From contig NZ_JBDFLX010000001.1 of assembly GCF_047237965.1 (NCBI RefSeq), forward strand, positions 930,001-994,000: a stretch of DNA of 64,000 bases, in the 5' to 3' direction. How positions within the stretch are numbered: position 1 is the stretch's first letter; each line of letters starts with the position of its first letter. The translations under genes were made by a program, and so were the position numbers. A model generated the notes under the pieces. That model saw only the letters and a program-made list of their open reading frames with translations. It was not told the origin of the DNA and made no database searches. The stretch comes from Noviherbaspirillum_A sp047237965. GTDB lineage: Bacteria; Pseudomonadota; Gammaproteobacteria; Burkholderiales; Burkholderiaceae_D. Of the stretch, positions 41,736 to 50,315 are shown in pieces.

Positions 41736-42716
41736 CTATCGTTGATATTTGTTCACTGCCTGGTTGTGTTCCGTCAGGCTACCCGAAAAATGGCTGGTGC
41801 CGTCGCCGCGGGCGACGAAGTACAGTGCATCGGTGCGGGCCGGATTGAGCGCCGCGGCCAGCGCCGCCGTTCCCGGCAGCGCGATCGGTGTCGGCGGCAG
41901 GCCGGCGCGGGTGTAGGTGTTGTACGGCGTATCGGTCTGCAGGTCGCGCTTGCGGATATTGCCCCGGAAACGCTCGCCCATGCCATAGATCACGGTGGGA
42001 TCGGTCTGCAGCATCATGCCCTGTCGCAAGCGGTTGACGAACACGCCGGCAATGAGATCGCGCTCGGATTTCTGGCCAGTCTCCTTTTCCACGATGGATG
42101 CCATGATCAGCGCCTCGTACGGCGTCTTGTACGGCAGGCCCGGCGCACGGCCCGTCCAGCTTTCCTCCAGCTTTTTTTGCATCAGCGCATGGGCGCGCCG
42201 GTAGATCTGCAGGTCGCTGGCGCCCTTGGCAAACAGATAGGTATCGGGGAAAAACAGGCCTTCCGGCTGACGGTAATCGGGCGTCACCTTGGCCAGCAGT
42301 TCTTCATCGCTCATGTTGACGGTGTCGTGCTTGAGGGCCGCATTCTCAGCGATGGCCTGGCGCATCTGGCGGAAGGTCCAGCCTTCGATCACGACCAGCG
42401 CGTGCTGCGCGAATTCGCCGCGCACCAGCTGCTCGACCAGCCTGCGCGGCGTGGCGCCGGGTTCCAGTTCGTAGGCGCCGGCCTTGATCTTGCCGCTCTT
42501 GCCGCCCAGCCTGACCAGCGCTTCGAGCAGCAGCGGCTGTACCGGCACCCCGGCCGCCGCCACCTGCTCGGTCGCGCCGCGCACGCCGCTGCCGGCTTCG
42601 ATGGTGAAGCCGATCGCCTCGCCATCCTTCTTCATGATGGGCTGCCCGGCCCAATAATAGAAGCCGAACGCCAGCGTCGCGACAAGGACGGTCATTATTG
42701 CAAGAAACTTTTTCAC
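41736..42716 (-). CDS. mltG: Endolytic murein transglycosylase MltG
   Basis: A 326-residue protein: one N-terminal membrane helix (about 4-24), a LysM-like region and the YceG catalytic domain with the conserved EKETG (IMASIVEKETGQKSER) and TDPTVIYG. It cleaves nascent glycan strands to end synthesis. The GTG at 42716 has GGCGGAG just upstream and gives the expected short N-terminus; the TTG opening 32 codons earlier is rejected. Confidence 0.92.
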   Translation of the reverse strand: MKKFLAIMTVLVATLAFGFYYWAGQPIMKKDGEAIGFTIEAGSGVRGATEQVAAAGVPVQPLLLEALVRLGGKSGKIKAGAYELEPGATPRRLVEQLVRGEFAQHALVVIEGWTFRQMRQAIAENAALKHDTVNMSDEELLAKVTPDYRQPEGLFFPDTYLFAKGASDLQIYRRAHALMQKKLEESWTGRAPGLPYKTPYEALIMASIVEKETGQKSERDLIAGVFVNRLRQGMMLQTDPTVIYGMGERFRGNIRKRDLQTDTPYNTYTRAGLPPTPIALPGTAALAAALNPARTDALYFVARGDGTSHFSGSLTEHNQAVNKYQR

Positions 42717-42770
42717 ACCACTCCGCCTGTTCAAATTCGCGCCCGACCGAACGCGTTTTTCTGACGCCAC

Positions 42771-42776
42771 TATAAT
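42771..42776 (+). promoter_or_regulatory. Consensus -10 hexamer upstream of ygfZ
   Basis: A perfect TATAAT about 45 bases before the ygfZ start in the mltG/ygfZ divergent region. No good -35 is seen. The reverse strand also reads TATAGT here, so the site could serve mltG as well. Confidence 0.45.
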
Positions 42777-42820
42777 CGAGCCGTCATGATAATCGGTGAA
42801 TCCGTCAATCAACTAATCCC

Positions 42821-43870
42821 ATGAGCACAAGCACCACTCCCTGGCTGGACTTTCTGGCCACCCAAGGCGCCCGCCTCTCTGCATCGACCGCGCCGGAAGT
42901 CGTCGGGTTCCAGGACGAATCCAGCGCCGCGAACATCGTCGTGCCGCTGACCCATCTCGGCCTGATCGCCGCCACCGGCGAGGAAGCCGCGTCGTTCCTG
43001 CATAACCAGCTGACCAATGACGTTCAGGCGCTTGGCCTGTCGGAGGCGCGGCTGGCGGGCTACTGCACGCCGAAGGGACGCCTGCTGGCAACCATGCTGA
43101 TCTGGAAATCCAGCGACGCCATCCTGCTGCAACTGCCGCGCGAGATACAGGCGACGGTGCAGAAGCGCCTGCAGATGTTCATCCTGCGCGCCAAGGCAAA
43201 GCTGGCCGACGTCAGTGACAGCCAGGTGGCGCTCGGGTTGGCCGGCCCGGATGTCGCGGCCGCGCTGGCGCCATGGTTCCCCGACTTGCCCGCTGCCGCC
43301 TATGGCGTGAAGCAGCAGGCCGCCGGCACCCTGATCCGCATGCCGGATGCGGCCGGCGTGCCGCGCTTCCAGTGGATCGCCCCCCTGGAAACCGCGCAGC
43401 AGGCCTGGCCGCAACTGGCGCAAAGCCTGCGGCCGGCCGCCACCGCCGCCTGGCGCGCGCTCGACATACAGGCTGGCATACCCCTGGTCGTGCAGGCGAC
43501 TCAGGAGCAGTTCGTGCCGCAAATGATCAACTTCGAAGTGCTGGGCGGCGTCAACTTCCGCAAGGGCTGCTACCCGGGCCAGGAAATCGTCGCCCGCAGC
43601 CAGTACCTGGGCAAGCTCAAGCGCCGCATGCTGCCGGCACAGGTGGCTGCCACCGGCGTGCGGCCCGGCACCGAGGTGTTTGCCAGCAGCGACCCGGACC
43701 AACCCTGCGGCCAGGTCGTCAATGCCGAAGCCAGCGGCGACAGGACGCTGTGCCTGGTGGAACTGAAGACCGCTGTGCTTGAGCAGGGCGGCGACATCCG
43801 GCTCGGCTCGGCGTCCGGCCCCGTGCTCGAGATCGGCACGCTGCCCTACGAACTGATCGACCCGACCTGA
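42821..43870 (+). CDS. ygfZ: Folate-binding protein YgfZ
   Basis: A 349-residue GcvT-like protein with the diagnostic K-G-C-Y-x-G-Q-E motif (FRKGCYPGQEIVARSQYLG). YgfZ helps maintain certain iron-sulphur enzymes such as MiaB using tetrahydrofolate. It is divergent from mltG, a common arrangement, and begins a plus-strand run with DUF4936 and NRDE genes. Confidence 0.9.
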   Translation: MSTSTTPWLDFLATQGARLSASTAPEVVGFQDESSAANIVVPLTHLGLIAATGEEAASFLHNQLTNDVQALGLSEARLAGYCTPKGRLLATMLIWKSSDAILLQLPREIQATVQKRLQMFILRAKAKLADVSDSQVALGLAGPDVAAALAPWFPDLPAAAYGVKQQAAGTLIRMPDAAGVPRFQWIAPLETAQQAWPQLAQSLRPAATAAWRALDIQAGIPLVVQATQEQFVPQMINFEVLGGVNFRKGCYPGQEIVARSQYLGKLKRRMLPAQVAATGVRPGTEVFASSDPDQPCGQVVNAEASGDRTLCLVELKTAVLEQGGDIRLGSASGPVLEIGTLPYELIDPT

Positions 43871-43881
43871 ACGGCCTGCGC

Positions 43882-44169
43882 ATGGATTTCTATGTCTATT
43901 ACAAGGTCGCGCCGGATGCGGCCGCAGCACTGGCGCCGCGGGTGAAGCAGCTTCAGCAGCAGCTCGCGGCCAGCCACGGCGTGGCCACCGCCCTGAAACG
44001 CCGCCCCGGCGAACAGAATGGCATGCAGACCTGGATGGAGGTCTATACAGGCGCGCCGTCCGACTTCGCCGCGGCGCTCGAGATCGCGGTTAGGGAAAGC
44101 GGCATCGCGGCATGCGCCACCGGCGGGCGCCACACTGAAATCTTCATGGACCTGGAAGCATGTGTCTGA
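43882..44169 (+). CDS. DUF4936 family protein
   Basis: A 95-residue protein beginning MDFYVYYKVAPDAA and containing QTWMEVYTG, as in DUF4936, a family found next to ygfZ in betaproteobacteria. It looks like a dimeric ferredoxin-like fold. Its end overlaps the next gene by ten bases. Function unknown. Confidence 0.85.
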   Translation: MDFYVYYKVAPDAAAALAPRVKQLQQQLAASHGVATALKRRPGEQNGMQTWMEVYTGAPSDFAAALEIAVRESGIAACATGGRHTEIFMDLEACV

Positions 44170-44960
44170 TTGTGTTTGCATGGCAGGTGATTCCTGGCCT
44201 CTCGCTGCTGGCAGCAGCCAACCGCGACGAATTCTACGAGCGTCCTGCATTGCCGGCGCACTGGTGGGCGGATGAGCCCGACGTGTATGCCGGGCGCGAC
44301 CTGCGTGGCAATGGCACATGGCTGGGCATTACCCGCGGCGGCCGTTTCGCCGCCCTGACCAATGTGCGCGACCCGCAGTCTTTCCGCCCGGACGCGCCAT
44401 CGCGCGGCGCGCTGGTGTCCGACTTCCTGCGCGGCAGCGACAGCGCCGCCGATTACATCGAGACGCTGGCGCATGATGCCGACCGTTATAACGGCTTCAA
44501 CCTGCTGGTGTGCGATGGCACGGACCTGATCTGGTACACCAACGCGGACACGGAAGATCCGCGCAACGGCATGCCGCTGCCGCATGGCATCTACGGCCTG
44601 TCGAATGCCTTCCTCGACACGCCCTGGCCCAAGGTGCTGCGCAGCAAGGCGGAATTCGCCAGCCTGCTGTGCCAGGGCGCGCCCGTCGATGCCTACTTCG
44701 ACATGTTGAGCGATGCCACCCGTCCCAGTGACTGCCGCCTTCCCCACACCGGCGTGCCGCTGGAATGGGAGCGGGTGCTGTCGCCGATCTTCATCGAGTC
44801 GCCCGGCTACGGCACCCGCTGCTCCACGGTCGTGCAGCTGCTGCAGGACGGCAGCGCCCAGCTGGCCGAGCGGCTGGCCGAGCCGTGCGGCGCCGCGGCG
44901 CCTGTCATCCAGGAGAAAATCTACGGCGCATTGCGATGTGTTCGATCCCCGCGTCCATGA
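44160..44960 (+). CDS. NRDE (TANGO2-like) family protein
   Basis: A 266-residue protein beginning MCLIVFAWQ with NRDEFYERP, the name-giving motif, and later GTRCSTVV. Members are Ntn-hydrolase-like with the Cys2 as potential nucleophile; the bacterial role is unknown and a haem-trafficking role has been proposed for relatives. Its last 56 bases overlap the convergent GNAT gene. Confidence 0.88.
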   Translation: MCLIVFAWQVIPGLSLLAAANRDEFYERPALPAHWWADEPDVYAGRDLRGNGTWLGITRGGRFAALTNVRDPQSFRPDAPSRGALVSDFLRGSDSAADYIETLAHDADRYNGFNLLVCDGTDLIWYTNADTEDPRNGMPLPHGIYGLSNAFLDTPWPKVLRSKAEFASLLCQGAPVDAYFDMLSDATRPSDCRLPHTGVPLEWERVLSPIFIESPGYGTRCSTVVQLLQDGSAQLAERLAEPCGAAAPVIQEKIYGALRCVRSPRP

Positions 44961-45333
44961 ACATGTCGCCTTCAGGCTCGAAACCGTGCCGGGCATAGAA
45001 GTCGCGCGCAGTAAGCTGGGCATGCAGCACGACGTCGCGGTCGCCGCGGCGGCGTGCCTCGTCCATCAGGGCGCATAGCACCAGGCTGCCGGTGCCGGCG
45101 CCGCGCGCGTCCTGGCGCACCGCCATCCGTCCGATATGGCCATCCGGCAGCAGGCGGCCGGTCGCGACGGGCACGCCGTCCTGGTAAGCCACCGCGTGCA
45201 GCGACTGCGCATCCATCTCATCGAGTTCCAGCTCGGCCGGAACGCCCTGTTCGACTACGAACACCTGCTGCCGCAATGCGGCGGCGGCCTGGCGCTGCTG
45301 CTCCCAGGAGCCGATCACGATGCGCGTGCTCAT
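44905..45333 (-). CDS. GNAT-family N-acetyltransferase (ElaA-like)
   Basis: A 142-residue acetyltransferase. FVVEQGVPAELELDEMDAQ and HIGRMAVRQDARGAGTGS supply the acceptor-side segment and the acetyl-CoA loop (R-x-x-G-x-G/A: QDARGAGTG). ElaA-type proteins share the VVEQ and DEMD elements. The start overlaps the thioesterase stop (ATGA), and the end overlaps the NRDE gene by 56 bases. Confidence 0.85.
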   Translation of the reverse strand: MSTRIVIGSWEQQRQAAAALRQQVFVVEQGVPAELELDEMDAQSLHAVAYQDGVPVATGRLLPDGHIGRMAVRQDARGAGTGSLVLCALMDEARRRGDRDVVLHAQLTARDFYARHGFEPEGDMFMDAGIEHIAMRRRFSPG

Positions 45334-45767
45334 TGCTGCACCGGCGCCAGCCGCTCCAGTTCGGCCAGCCGGGCGCGCCATGCATCCGGCAGCGCCACGC
45401 CCTTGCGCACCGTGGTGTCGGCATACACGTAAACCAGTTCGCCGGCAATCAGGAATTCCTCGCCGCGGTAGATTTCCAGCACGTAGCGCATCGAGCTGCG
45501 GCCGAGCGCGGCACAGCGCACGCCGATGTCGAGCATGTCGTCGAAGCGCGCCGGCGCGTGGTATTCGACGGTGGCCTTGCGGGCAAACATTTCCTGGCCA
45601 TCCTCGGCCTGCTGCATCACGCCGGGCAGGCCGGTGGCGCGCCAGTATTCGGTGAAGGCGACATCGAAATAGGTCAGGTAGTGGCCGTTGAAGACAATGG
45701 CCTGCATGTCGACTTCGGCCCAGCGCACCCGCAAGGGGTGGAAGAATGCAAAATCCGCGCGTGCCAT
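45330..45767 (-). CDS. 4HBT-type acyl-CoA thioesterase
   Basis: A 145-residue hot-dog protein with VRWAEVDMQAIVFNGHYLTYFD, cited here as EVDMQAIVFNGHYL; the Asp of VDMQ and the NGHY turn are the usual 4HBT active-site region. An ATG at 45767 is chosen over a TTG/ATG five codons upstream. It precedes and overlaps the GNAT gene. Confidence 0.85.
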   Translation of the reverse strand: MARADFAFFHPLRVRWAEVDMQAIVFNGHYLTYFDVAFTEYWRATGLPGVMQQAEDGQEMFARKATVEYHAPARFDDMLDIGVRCAALGRSSMRYVLEIYRGEEFLIAGELVYVYADTTVRKGVALPDAWRARLAELERLAPVQQ

Positions 45768-45823
45768 GACGCTCCTTTTCAAATTGACTTGATTGCATGA
45801 TGGCCTTTGGCCCGAGCGAACGC

Positions 45824-47020
45824 TCAGGCCGTCCAGCCGCTTTCCGATACGATTTTCCAGTGCCCGGCTTCGCGGCCCCAGTACTGCCGCTTGCGGATCG
45901 ACGAGCGCTTGCCGCCCGACACCGCGTCCATCGTGAACGTGGCCACGATCAGTTCCTCGCCCGGATAACGGAACAGGCTCAGCTCGCGCAGCGCCAGCGT
46001 CGGCTTGTTCAGCTGCTGGATCGCTTTCTGCTGGCGCGCCAGCCAGTCATCGAGCGTGTCGGCCTGCTCGCTGCGAAAGCGGCTCGCATAGTGATGCCGC
46101 AGCTGGTCGAAGTCCTGCAGCTGCAGCGCCGAGCGCCAGTTCTCGACCATGGCCTGCGCCTGAGCGCGCTCGGCGTCGACCTGTTGGCGCGGCACGAACT
46201 CGGCGTCGCGCGCAATCACGACCGGCGTCTTGTTGACCTCGACACCGGCATAGACCTGGCGCAGGTCGGGATTGGTGAGCACCACGCAGCCGTCGGACGA
46301 CAGGGGCGGCCGGCTGTAATTGCGGGACGGCGTCCCGTGCAGCCAGATCCCGGACCCTTCCCGGCCCTGCAATTTATCCCATTCATTCGGATAGCTCAGG
46401 GGCAGCGCGCCCACGCCATAGAAGTCCGGCAGTCGGTAGCCCGCCAGGCGGCTGGTGACGTAGTACACGCCCAGCGGCGTCTTCTGGTCGCCTTCTTTCT
46501 GCTTGTTGATGCCCAGCTTGCCCTGGCTGATATAAAAGTCCTGCGCAAAGCGCAGCTCGCCCTGGCGGTTTTCGTAGACATACAGCCGGGAACGGTGGGC
46601 ATCCACCACCAGCACCCGCTTCTGGTCGGGACGCAGCTGCAGCACCGCGCGCGGCACCCTGGAAGGGTCGGGGCGTTCGGTAAGGGCCTTGATGCGCGCC
46701 ATGGCTTCCTGCCTGAGGTCGGCCAGCGCCTCGGGCGCAGCCCCTTCGACCGCGCCGATCCGGTCGACGGGGCGGGTTTGCATCATCAGCAGGTCGCCGC
46801 GTACCAGGTGGCCGAGCTGGAAAGTGGGATACGCGTTCACCAGCGCATCGGCCTTGGCCAGCGCGTCGCGCAGGTGACGGTTGCCCAGATCCTTGTAGAC
46901 CTCGATGAGCATCTGGTCCGGATCGATCCGGCCCGCGCCCGTGGCTGGCGCGGCCGGCAGCAATGCGCTTGCGGCGGCCATGCAGCAGCCGAGGAATCGT
47001 GTGCGCAATCTCACTCTCAT
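45824..47020 (-). CDS. L,D-transpeptidase (YkuD) with C-terminal NTF2-like domain
   Basis: A 398-residue secreted protein with a signal peptide (about residues 1-30). After a helical region, the YkuD domain has LHGTPSRNYSRPPLSSDGCV, in which HGTP and SSDGC supply the catalytic His and Cys. The last 120 residues form an NTF2/SnoaL-like domain (VENWRSALQLQDFDQLRHHY...GHWKIVSESGW, given in part). It would make 3-3 crosslinks or attach proteins to peptidoglycan. It is coupled by ATGA to the TPR gene upstream. Confidence 0.87.
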   Translation of the reverse strand: MRVRLRTRFLGCCMAAASALLPAAPATGAGRIDPDQMLIEVYKDLGNRHLRDALAKADALVNAYPTFQLGHLVRGDLLMMQTRPVDRIGAVEGAAPEALADLRQEAMARIKALTERPDPSRVPRAVLQLRPDQKRVLVVDAHRSRLYVYENRQGELRFAQDFYISQGKLGINKQKEGDQKTPLGVYYVTSRLAGYRLPDFYGVGALPLSYPNEWDKLQGREGSGIWLHGTPSRNYSRPPLSSDGCVVLTNPDLRQVYAGVEVNKTPVVIARDAEFVPRQQVDAERAQAQAMVENWRSALQLQDFDQLRHHYASRFRSEQADTLDDWLARQQKAIQQLNKPTLALRELSLFRYPGEELIVATFTMDAVSGGKRSSIRKRQYWGREAGHWKIVSESGWTA

Positions 47021-48267
47021 CAACCGGCCGTGCGTTCCTGCTTGATCAGCCACTTGCCGCGCTGGCGTTCCAGTTCCAGCGTCTTGCGGCTGGTGGCGCT
47101 GAGGCGGTCGGATACATAGCTCTGGCGGAAATGCACGACGGCGGTATTGCCTTCGGTGGTTACCTGCGGCTTGTCGATGTCGACCTTGATGCGGCCCTTG
47201 CCGGCAATGCGCTGCTGGCGCTCCTCGACCCATGCCTTGCGGGTCATGCCGCCGGCAGGGTCGAAGTCGGGCGCGTAATGGGCCAGATAGGCCTGCACGT
47301 CGCGGGCGCTCCAGGCCCTGGCCCAGCTCTGCACCGCGCTCAGCACGGCCTCCCGTTCGGCGGCGGCTTCCTGCGCGGCCCGTGCCTTGGGATCGGGTTT
47401 CTCGGTCTTGTCGGCCTTGTCGGTCTTGTCGGCCTTGACCATGCGCACCGGCGGTTCGGCACGCCTGGCGGCGTCCGCCCGCGCCGGTTGGGGCGGCTGC
47501 GGCACTGCCTCGCGCGGCGCTGGAGCCGGCGCCGGTCTGGACTCGGGCCTGGCTACCGGCGCCGCCGCTCTGGCTTCCACCGGCGCGGCGGCAACGATGG
47601 TGACCGCAGGCGGCGCCGGCTTGCCCGGCGCAAGCGCTACCGCAGCTGGCGCAGGCGACGCCGGAGGCTGCGCTGCGGCTGCCGGCGTTGCCGCGGCAGC
47701 AACCGGCGTCGGCGCCACCGGGGCCACCGCCAGCGAAGCGGACTGCGCGCCCGGCAGGGTGAGGTTTCGCACCAGCGCGAGCTGCGCTGGCGCCGGCTTG
47801 CCCGGCTGGACCTGCAGGGCCTTGTCGTAGGCCTGGCTGGCCAGGCGTGCATGCACGTCCCCCAGATTGTCGAATGCGGTGGCATAGGCCGGATGCGTGC
47901 GCAGCGCCTTGTCCAGCGCTGCCTTGGCCTTGTCGTACTGGCCTGAAGCGGCATACAGCACCGCCAGGTTGTTGTAGGGCTCGGGCAGCTTCGGATAGTC
48001 CTGGGTCAGTTTGCTGAAGATGGCAATCGCCTCCGCGGGCCGGGTCTCGGAGAGCATCACGCCTTTCATGAAGCGCATCTGCGCGTCGGCCGGCTGTTTC
48101 GCCAGCAGCGCGTCGATGCGCCTGAGCGCTTCCTCACCCTGGCCGTTGCGGGCGAGGCGCGCGATGTCGGCAGCCTCATCCGCCCGCGCCGGGCCGGCGC
48201 CAAGCAGCAGCGCCAGCAGGGGCGGAACAAGGAAGCGGAACCGGATCGGCGGGAAGGACGAACTCAT
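47020..48267 (-). CDS. Secreted TPR protein with Pro/Ala linker and C-terminal NTF2-like domain
   Basis: A 415-residue protein: signal peptide (to about residue 28), three or four TPRs (30-165), a long Ala/Pro/Val linker (185-270), an Ala/Glu/Arg-rich segment with repeated Asp-Lys/Thr (KADKTDKADKTEKPD-like, near 295-310), then a C-terminal domain (about 320-415; AWSARDVQAYLAHYAPDF and KWLIKQE) resembling the C-terminal domain of the coupled L,D-transpeptidase. It is likely an envelope partner of that enzyme. Start at 48267 chosen to place the signal peptide at the N-terminus. Confidence 0.83.
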   Translation of the reverse strand: MSSSFPPIRFRFLVPPLLALLLGAGPARADEAADIARLARNGQGEEALRRIDALLAKQPADAQMRFMKGVMLSETRPAEAIAIFSKLTQDYPKLPEPYNNLAVLYAASGQYDKAKAALDKALRTHPAYATAFDNLGDVHARLASQAYDKALQVQPGKPAPAQLALVRNLTLPGAQSASLAVAPVAPTPVAAAATPAAAAQPPASPAPAAVALAPGKPAPPAVTIVAAAPVEARAAAPVARPESRPAPAPAPREAVPQPPQPARADAARRAEPPVRMVKADKTDKADKTEKPDPKARAAQEAAAEREAVLSAVQSWARAWSARDVQAYLAHYAPDFDPAGGMTRKAWVEERQQRIAGKGRIKVDIDKPQVTTEGNTAVVHFRQSYVSDRLSATSRKTLELERQRGKWLIKQERTAG

Positions 48268-48394
48268 CAGGCGTCGTGTGCGGAAAAAAAACCGGTATGG
48301 TACACCGGCGAGGCAGCCACCGGTCAGGTTCTTCCGTGGCCCGTCGCGCATGCCGGTTCAGCAGCGGCAAGGCAACCCCGCCACGCCGGCAGGC

Positions 48395-49297
48395 TCAGCG
48401 CTCGATGAATTCCCGGATCAGCTGGTTGATGCGCGCCGGCTGTTCATGCACGACCCAGTGGCTGCCTTCGGGAATGCGGGTCAGGTCCACGTCCGGCACC
48501 ACGCTCTCCAGTCCATCGAGCAGGCCCTTGGGCAGAGCCATGTCGCTTTCGCCCCAGATCACCTTGGTCGGCACGCGTATGGTGAAGTCTTCCGGCTTCA
48601 TCTGCGACTCCAGGCGGGCCGGCCCCGCATTGCCTTCAGTGGGCGGATGCAGCGGCGAGGCGCGGTAGTAATTGACGCCGCCGGTCAGGCCGCGCGCCCA
48701 GCATGCGTGGTACTTCGCCCTGGTCTCGCCGGTAAACCAGGGCGCCGGCGACTTGCCCATGCCGGTCAGGAAACCTTCCATCATCGCGAAGTCATTCTGG
48801 GCCAGCGCCTTCTCGGAGCCATCGGCGCGCAGCCAGTTCATGTAGGCGCTCGCGGCCTGCTGGGCCGGGTCGTTTGCCAGCGCCTTCATGAACAGATAGG
48901 GATGCGGCGCATTGACGATCACCAGCTTTTCCAGCATTGCCGGCAGCGCCAGCGCGAAACTCCAGGCGATCGCGCCGCCCCAGTCATGGGCCACCATGAT
49001 GCAGCGGTCGTAGCCGAGCGCACCGATGAGCAGCTTCAGATCGTCGATGATGAGCCTGGCCTTGTACTGGGCCGGGTCGGACGGCATGTCCGACAGGTTG
49101 AAGCCGCGCAGGTCCGGCGCAACGGCGTAATACTGCTGGCCGAACTCGGCCAGCTGCTCATGCCATTCGTACCAGAACTCCGGAAAGCCGTGGACGAACA
49201 GCACCAGCGGACGTCCGGGATCGCCGGCGCTGGCGTAATGCAGGCGGGTGCCATTGGAGAGGCTGGCGTATTGCTCGGTCTTGATCGCGGCGGACAT
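48395..49297 (-). CDS. Alpha/beta hydrolase (epoxide hydrolase-like)
   Basis: A 300-residue protein with HGFPEFWYEW (oxyanion region HGxP), the nucleophile Asp in VAHDWGGAIAW and the catalytic His in PEGSHWVVHEQP. Asp rather than Ser at the nucleophile points to epoxide hydrolase or haloalkane-dehalogenase chemistry. It is the last gene of the minus-strand acyl-CoA block. Confidence 0.87.
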   Translation of the reverse strand: MSAAIKTEQYASLSNGTRLHYASAGDPGRPLVLFVHGFPEFWYEWHEQLAEFGQQYYAVAPDLRGFNLSDMPSDPAQYKARLIIDDLKLLIGALGYDRCIMVAHDWGGAIAWSFALALPAMLEKLVIVNAPHPYLFMKALANDPAQQAASAYMNWLRADGSEKALAQNDFAMMEGFLTGMGKSPAPWFTGETRAKYHACWARGLTGGVNYYRASPLHPPTEGNAGPARLESQMKPEDFTIRVPTKVIWGESDMALPKGLLDGLESVVPDVDLTRIPEGSHWVVHEQPARINQLIREFIER

Positions 49298-49342
49298 GGC
49301 GGCTCCTGTTGATGTGAATGGCAGAACGGCAAAGGGCGTGCT

Positions 49343-50245
49343 TCAGCCCTTGAGCTTCTCGCGCAGCATGTCGCGGATGTGGGGGGCGGCCGCATAGGGA
49401 TCGCCGGGATTCTTCTGCTGGATGATTTCCTCCATGCGCTGCTGCACATTGCCCAGCGCGCCGGGATGGGAATAGATATAGAAGCGGTCATCGCGGATGG
49501 CATCGAAGGTCCATTCCGCCACCTGCACCGCCGACACCTTGCCCGAGCCGACCGCCTTGTCCGACATGGCCTGCGCTGCGCGCTGGCTGGCCGTTGGCGG
49601 CGTGTCCTGCTTCAGGTCGTCCGGACGGTTGCGGTGCGAGGCCGATATGCCGGTCGGCACGAAGTAAGGGCACAGCACCGATGCGCCGATCGGCGCGTCC
49701 ACCAGCTTCAGGTCCTGGTACAGCGACTCCGACAGCGACACCACCGCATGCTTGGAGACGTTATAGATGCCCATGGTCGGCGCATTGAGCAGGCCGGCCA
49801 TCGACGCCGTGTTGACGATGTGTCCCTGGTAGCTCGAATCCTTGCTGGCGCATTCCAGCATCAGCGGCGTGAAGATGCGCACGCCATGGATCACGCCCCA
49901 CAGGTTCACGCCCAGCACCCATTCCCAGTCGGCCTGCGAGTTTTCCCAGACCAGGCCGCCGGCGCCGACGCCGGCATTGTTGAACAGCAGATGGACCGCG
50001 CCGAAGGCACGCATGGCCTCGTCGGCCAGCGCCTGCACTTCCGCGGCATGGCGCACGTCGCAGCGCAGCGCCGTCACCTGGGCGCCCTGCTGGGCCAGTT
50101 CGGCGCGGGCGGCTTCGAGCGCATCCTGCTGGACGTCGGCCAGCACCAACTTCATGCCCAGCCGTGCGCCGATGTTGGCGAATTCCCGGCCGAAGCCGCT
50201 CGCTGCGCCGGTGATGACGGCGACCTTGTTCTCGAATGTATGCAT
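49343..50245 (-). CDS. Short-chain dehydrogenase/reductase
   Basis: A 300-residue SDR with TGAASGFGREFA (cofactor loop), NNAG and the YxxxK motif in YNVSKHAVV, preceded by the catalytic Ser in NTASMAG. The C-terminal extension is longer than classical SDRs of 250 residues. The substrate is unknown; it lies with fatty-acid/acyl-CoA genes. Confidence 0.87.
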   Translation of the reverse strand: MHTFENKVAVITGAASGFGREFANIGARLGMKLVLADVQQDALEAARAELAQQGAQVTALRCDVRHAAEVQALADEAMRAFGAVHLLFNNAGVGAGGLVWENSQADWEWVLGVNLWGVIHGVRIFTPLMLECASKDSSYQGHIVNTASMAGLLNAPTMGIYNVSKHAVVSLSESLYQDLKLVDAPIGASVLCPYFVPTGISASHRNRPDDLKQDTPPTASQRAAQAMSDKAVGSGKVSAVQVAEWTFDAIRDDRFYIYSHPGALGNVQQRMEEIIQQKNPGDPYAAAPHIRDMLREKLKG

Positions 50246-50315
50246 GTTGTCTCCTTTGTCTGTGCGCCTCTGCCGGCGCTCTTGTCGGGCGGCCGCGGAG
50301 GGCCGCCCCGTTTTG

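Noticed and set aside
47390..47450. Short Thr-Asp-Lys repeats in the TPR protein as a possible CRISPR or VNTR
   Set aside because: Units are 9-12 bases, imperfect and in frame; a low-complexity protein segment explains them.
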